The position numbers were made by a program, and so were the translations under genes. This document shows positions 61,530 through 64,000 of a stretch of DNA of 64,000 nt, one piece after another. Position 1 is the first letter of the stretch. The number at the start of each line of letters is the position of its first letter. Origin of the DNA: Chromatiaceae bacterium (GTDB lineage Bacteria; Pseudomonadota; Gammaproteobacteria; Chromatiales; Chromatiaceae); the NCBI GenBank assembly GCA_024235395.1, contig JACKMK010000004.1, positions 372,001 through 436,000 on the forward strand. The letters run 5' to 3'. The notes under the pieces were generated by a model, which saw nothing but the letters and a program-made list of their open reading frames with translations, searched no databases and was not told where the DNA came from.

Positions 61530-62729
61530 CTACCTTTCCGTAATTCGCACGCCGTCGGCAACCTCATCGCTCGGATGATCGACTATCTTGTCCCCTTCCT
61601 TCACCCCTTCCAGGATCTGTGCAACCAGACCGTTCCGCCTCCCCATTGTCACCACCTGCTGGCGCGCCCTCCCGTTCTCGACCGCGAACAACGCCCAACC
61701 GTCCTTCAGTCGGTACAGACTGCTGGCCGGCACCTGCAACACATCGTCGTCTTCCCAGATTACGAATCGTGCTTCCACCCGGTAGCCGTCGCCCAGGCGC
61801 TGCCAGGCTTCCTTGGAGGAAACGAAATCGGCGATCACGTTGACCCGCTGTTCCTCGACACCCAGCGCGCTGATCTTGGTGTAGCCGACAGGTTCGATGG
61901 TGCGCACCCGGCCTTCCAACAACCCTTCTCCGCCCCAGCGATCGAAATGGACTTTCATGCCCGGTTGGACCTTGACCGCATCGGCCGACAACAGGTCCAC
62001 CACCACTTCCAGCAACGAGGGGTCACCGACCACCAATAGTTCCTGCCCGGTGGTCACCGGGCCTTCGCACTCATGCGGCATTTGCAGGATCTTGCCGGTA
62101 ACTGGGGACTTCACCGGCACGCGGATCGCCGCTTCGCCCGTCACCGTACCGGCGGAATAGCTGAGCGCAGTCTCAGCCGCCTGCAGGTCATACTTGGCGA
62201 CTTCTATCGCGTGTTTGGCACTTCGTGCGGTGGCCTCGGCAGTGAGCAGATCCATCCGCGCCTTGTCGAAAGCGCCGCTCGAGATCACTCCCTGCTTTGC
62301 CAACGGTTCTAGGCGCCCGATCTCGCTGCGTTGAAAACTGGCGCTCGCCTCGGCGGCAGCGGCCTGCTGTCGTGCCAGTTCCAGTGCCGATTTGGCCGCC
62401 GCCACGCGCGCTTCGGCTTCGGCCCGGCTTCGCGGGTCCAACACGCGCGACTCCAGCGGCGAAATGTTCAACAGTGTCTGGCCTGCCTGCACCGTGTCAC
62501 CAACGTCCAGGTGCACGCGACAGGCCACGCCATCCACAGGGGCAGAAATGACAAAGCGGTCGATCACCCTCGTCCGACCCTCCTCTTCGATAGTTACCGC
62601 CATGGATGCGCGTCGTGCCTCGACCAGTTCCACAGGCACCGGCTGGGGCCAAAACCCCCATACCAGCAGGCCCATCACCAGCGCACCGATGGCAAGGATA
62701 CCGGGGTGCTTATTCAGCGGGAGAGGCAT
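61530..62729 (-). CDS. HlyD-family periplasmic adaptor
   Basis: A 399-residue membrane-fusion protein. One N-terminal membrane helix (about 10-28), a beta-barrel/lipoyl half with FVISAPVDGVACRVHLDVGDTVQAGQTLL, a long helical hairpin (about 100-180), the second lipoyl half and a C-terminal barrel. It belongs with the FtsX-type permease three bases upstream as an ABC-type tripartite exporter. Cargo unknown. Confidence 0.88.
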   Translation of the reverse strand: MPLPLNKHPGILAIGALVMGLLVWGFWPQPVPVELVEARRASMAVTIEEEGRTRVIDRFVISAPVDGVACRVHLDVGDTVQAGQTLLNISPLESRVLDPRSRAEAEARVAAAKSALELARQQAAAAEASASFQRSEIGRLEPLAKQGVISSGAFDKARMDLLTAEATARSAKHAIEVAKYDLQAAETALSYSAGTVTGEAAIRVPVKSPVTGKILQMPHECEGPVTTGQELLVVGDPSLLEVVVDLLSADAVKVQPGMKVHFDRWGGEGLLEGRVRTIEPVGYTKISALGVEEQRVNVIADFVSSKEAWQRLGDGYRVEARFVIWEDDDVLQVPASSLYRLKDGWALFAVENGRARQQVVTMGRRNGLVAQILEGVKEGDKIVDHPSDEVADGVRITER

Positions 62730-62732
62730 GGA

Positions 62733-64000
62733 TCACTCCTTCGTCTTCAATACCGCCACCATATCGAGGTGTGCCAGATTACGCCGGATCATCCAGCCGG
62801 AAATAACTGCCGAAACGATCACCACCAGCGCAGCGAGGGCATACACACGCAAGCCCAGGACCAGCGGCACACGATAGAGATCCGTGTCGAACTGTGACGC
62901 CAGGTAGGCACATAGTCCATAACCGATAAGCAATCCAATGGGGATCGCCACCAGGGTTAGCAACGCCAGTTCACCCAGCAAAATGTACGCTATCTCGTTG
63001 CGCTCGAAACCGAGCACGCGGAGGCTTGCCAGTTCGCGATTGCGCTCCGACAGGCCGATGCGCATGCTGTTGTACACCACGCCGAAGGAAATGGTGGCGC
63101 CGAGAATGGTGGTGATAAAGGTGAAAAAGACAATGGTCTCCGCGAGCGTATCGTAAAAAGCCCGGATCGCCGCCTCGTGCTCCACCACTCCGGCGATACG
63201 CGGCATGTCTTTCAATTCGGCATACACCTCACGCCGGTAACGATCGTCGACCGTCAGCAATGCACCGGTGAGCGCATAGCCCTCCTTCAACAGCCGGTTC
63301 AACGCCGCGCGCTGCATGTAGGCATTCACACCCAGGTATTGCTTCGCGGTGCCGACCACCGGTACCTGTACGGTGGGACGGCTTCCTTCCAGCACTTCGA
63401 CGGTCAACAGATCGCCGGGTTGGATATGCAGGATTTCGGCGAGGTAGTCGGTCAGCACTACACCTTCGCCAGGCACATGGATCGGTTTCAGCTCGGTGTC
63501 CAGGAGACGCGTCAGATGGCCATCGGGCTCGATGCCGTGGACCGCGGTGCGATAACTATAGTGTTGGAACCGGAGCCTGGCTGGAACGGTGCGGAAACCT
63601 TCCACCTGTTCCACGCCCTGCAGACCGCGCAGGGAATACAGCGATCGTTGAGAGGTGGGATCGGTGTAGATAACGATAAGATCTTCGCGCTGGCTCAATC
63701 CGTATTGGACCTCCACCATATAATCCATGGCGCCTTCCTGAAAGCCGCTCACCATGACGATGCCGCAGGCCATGGCGATTCCGAGCGTAGTCAACAACGA
63801 CTTGAAGGGGCGGCGTTCGATGTGACGCAGGATCATGCGAGTTGGTTGAGAAAACCAGCGCTGCAGCCCCAGCCGCTCCACCAGGGTGGCGTGATAAACG
63901 GCCGGTGCTTCCGGACGCATTGCCTGTGCCGGCGGCAGCTTCGCTGCTTTGCGCACCGCATGCATAGCGCCCAGAAGAGCAACCACGATACTGATGAATG
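62733..64000 (-). CDS. FtsX/MacB-type ABC transporter permease, N-terminus cut by window edge
   Basis: At least 422 residues of a permease with two FtsX halves; the visible part begins inside the first half. Seen: RMILRHIERRPFKSLLTTLGIAMACGIVMVSGF (start of second half), a large periplasmic domain (about 55-270), then three membrane helices with NSMRIGLSERNRELASLRVLGFERNEIAYILLGE, the FtsX signature. The open frame continues past the right edge. The ATPase subunit should be further right. It pairs with the HlyD-type adaptor. Confidence 0.88.
   Translation of the reverse strand, partial: FISIVVALLGAMHAVRKAAKLPPAQAMRPEAPAVYHATLVERLGLQRWFSQPTRMILRHIERRPFKSLLTTLGIAMACGIVMVSGFQEGAMDYMVEVQYGLSQREDLIVIYTDPTSQRSLYSLRGLQGVEQVEGFRTVPARLRFQHYSYRTAVHGIEPDGHLTRLLDTELKPIHVPGEGVVLTDYLAEILHIQPGDLLTVEVLEGSRPTVQVPVVGTAKQYLGVNAYMQRAALNRLLKEGYALTGALLTVDDRYRREVYAELKDMPRIAGVVEHEAAIRAFYDTLAETIVFFTFITTILGATISFGVVYNSMRIGLSERNRELASLRVLGFERNEIAYILLGELALLTLVAIPIGLLIGYGLCAYLASQFDTDLYRVPLVLGLRVYALAALVVIVSAVISGWMIRRNLAHLDMVAVLKTKE

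Noticed and set aside
1..64000. tRNA genes, rRNA genes or CRISPR arrays
   Set aside because: No cloverleaf-like sequence with a T-loop GTTCRA signature in context, no rRNA sequence and no regularly spaced repeats were seen by reading; a tRNA or CRISPR search program would settle it.

Overview
The window is high-GC DNA from a free-living proteobacterium, most likely a gammaproteobacterium. Supporting signs are an NhaR-type regulator, an Mrp-type antiporter operon, an ETHE1-type persulfide dioxygenase paired with a rhodanese, a PEP-CTERM-like surface protein and a hybrid sensor kinase fed by a PhnD-type binding protein. No ribosomal RNA, tRNA or CRISPR array was seen, and no taxonomic marker allows a firmer call.

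Positions 1-8305 (minus strand) hold a tightly overlapping membrane-lipid operon. It reads from a CFA-synthase-like methyltransferase through DUF2878, DUF1295, DUF6134, a lipocalin lipoprotein, an FAD amine-oxidase-like protein, DUF1365 and a second CFA-synthase-like enzyme into an OmpR-type regulator and its sensor kinase, which runs off the left edge. Positions 8491-9797 carry rhodanese and persulfide dioxygenase genes, and 10288-10650 a short HPF/RaiA-like ribosome factor. Positions 10980-19712 (minus) are an Mrp operon (E, F, G, DUF4040-B fusion, C and three D-like subunits) continued by a tandem universal stress protein and nhaR. Next come a bacterial eRF1-like (baeRF) protein, an IS3-family transposase relic, a secreted lectin-like protein and an exported metallo-beta-lactamase-fold protein.

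The centre (24812-53583, all minus strand, mostly joined by 4-base ATGA/GTGA overlaps) is a complete-looking extracellular contractile injection system (eCIS). In transcription order it has sheath, tube, a Cys-rich baseplate-like protein, a Pro-rich protein, a DUF4255 cap, an AAA+ ATPase, a DUF4157-OmpA fusion, a small conserved-type protein, a large double-DUF4157 protein, a 57-codon ORF with a CxxC motif, a CIS-tube-domain protein, a 19-codon ORF, a LysM protein, hub, spike, PAAR-like tip, gp25, two gpJ-like baseplate proteins, a gpI/beta-helix protein, a DUF6519 protein with a Thr-Pro repeat stalk, a glycosyltransferase, and a DUF4157-metzincin protease. The most interesting point is that the glycosyltransferase carries motifs of animal mucin-type polypeptide GalNAc-transferases and directly follows the gene whose product has a mucin-like Thr/Pro stalk. 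This suggests dedicated O-glycosylation of an injection-system appendage. Fragments resembling the C-terminus of a group II truncated haemoglobin lie on both sides of the eCIS.

The right end holds gene-poor DNA, a PEP-CTERM-like protein, a small Met-rich periplasmic protein, a PhnD-type binding protein with a hybrid histidine kinase, and an HlyD/FtsX-type export pair that runs off the right edge.
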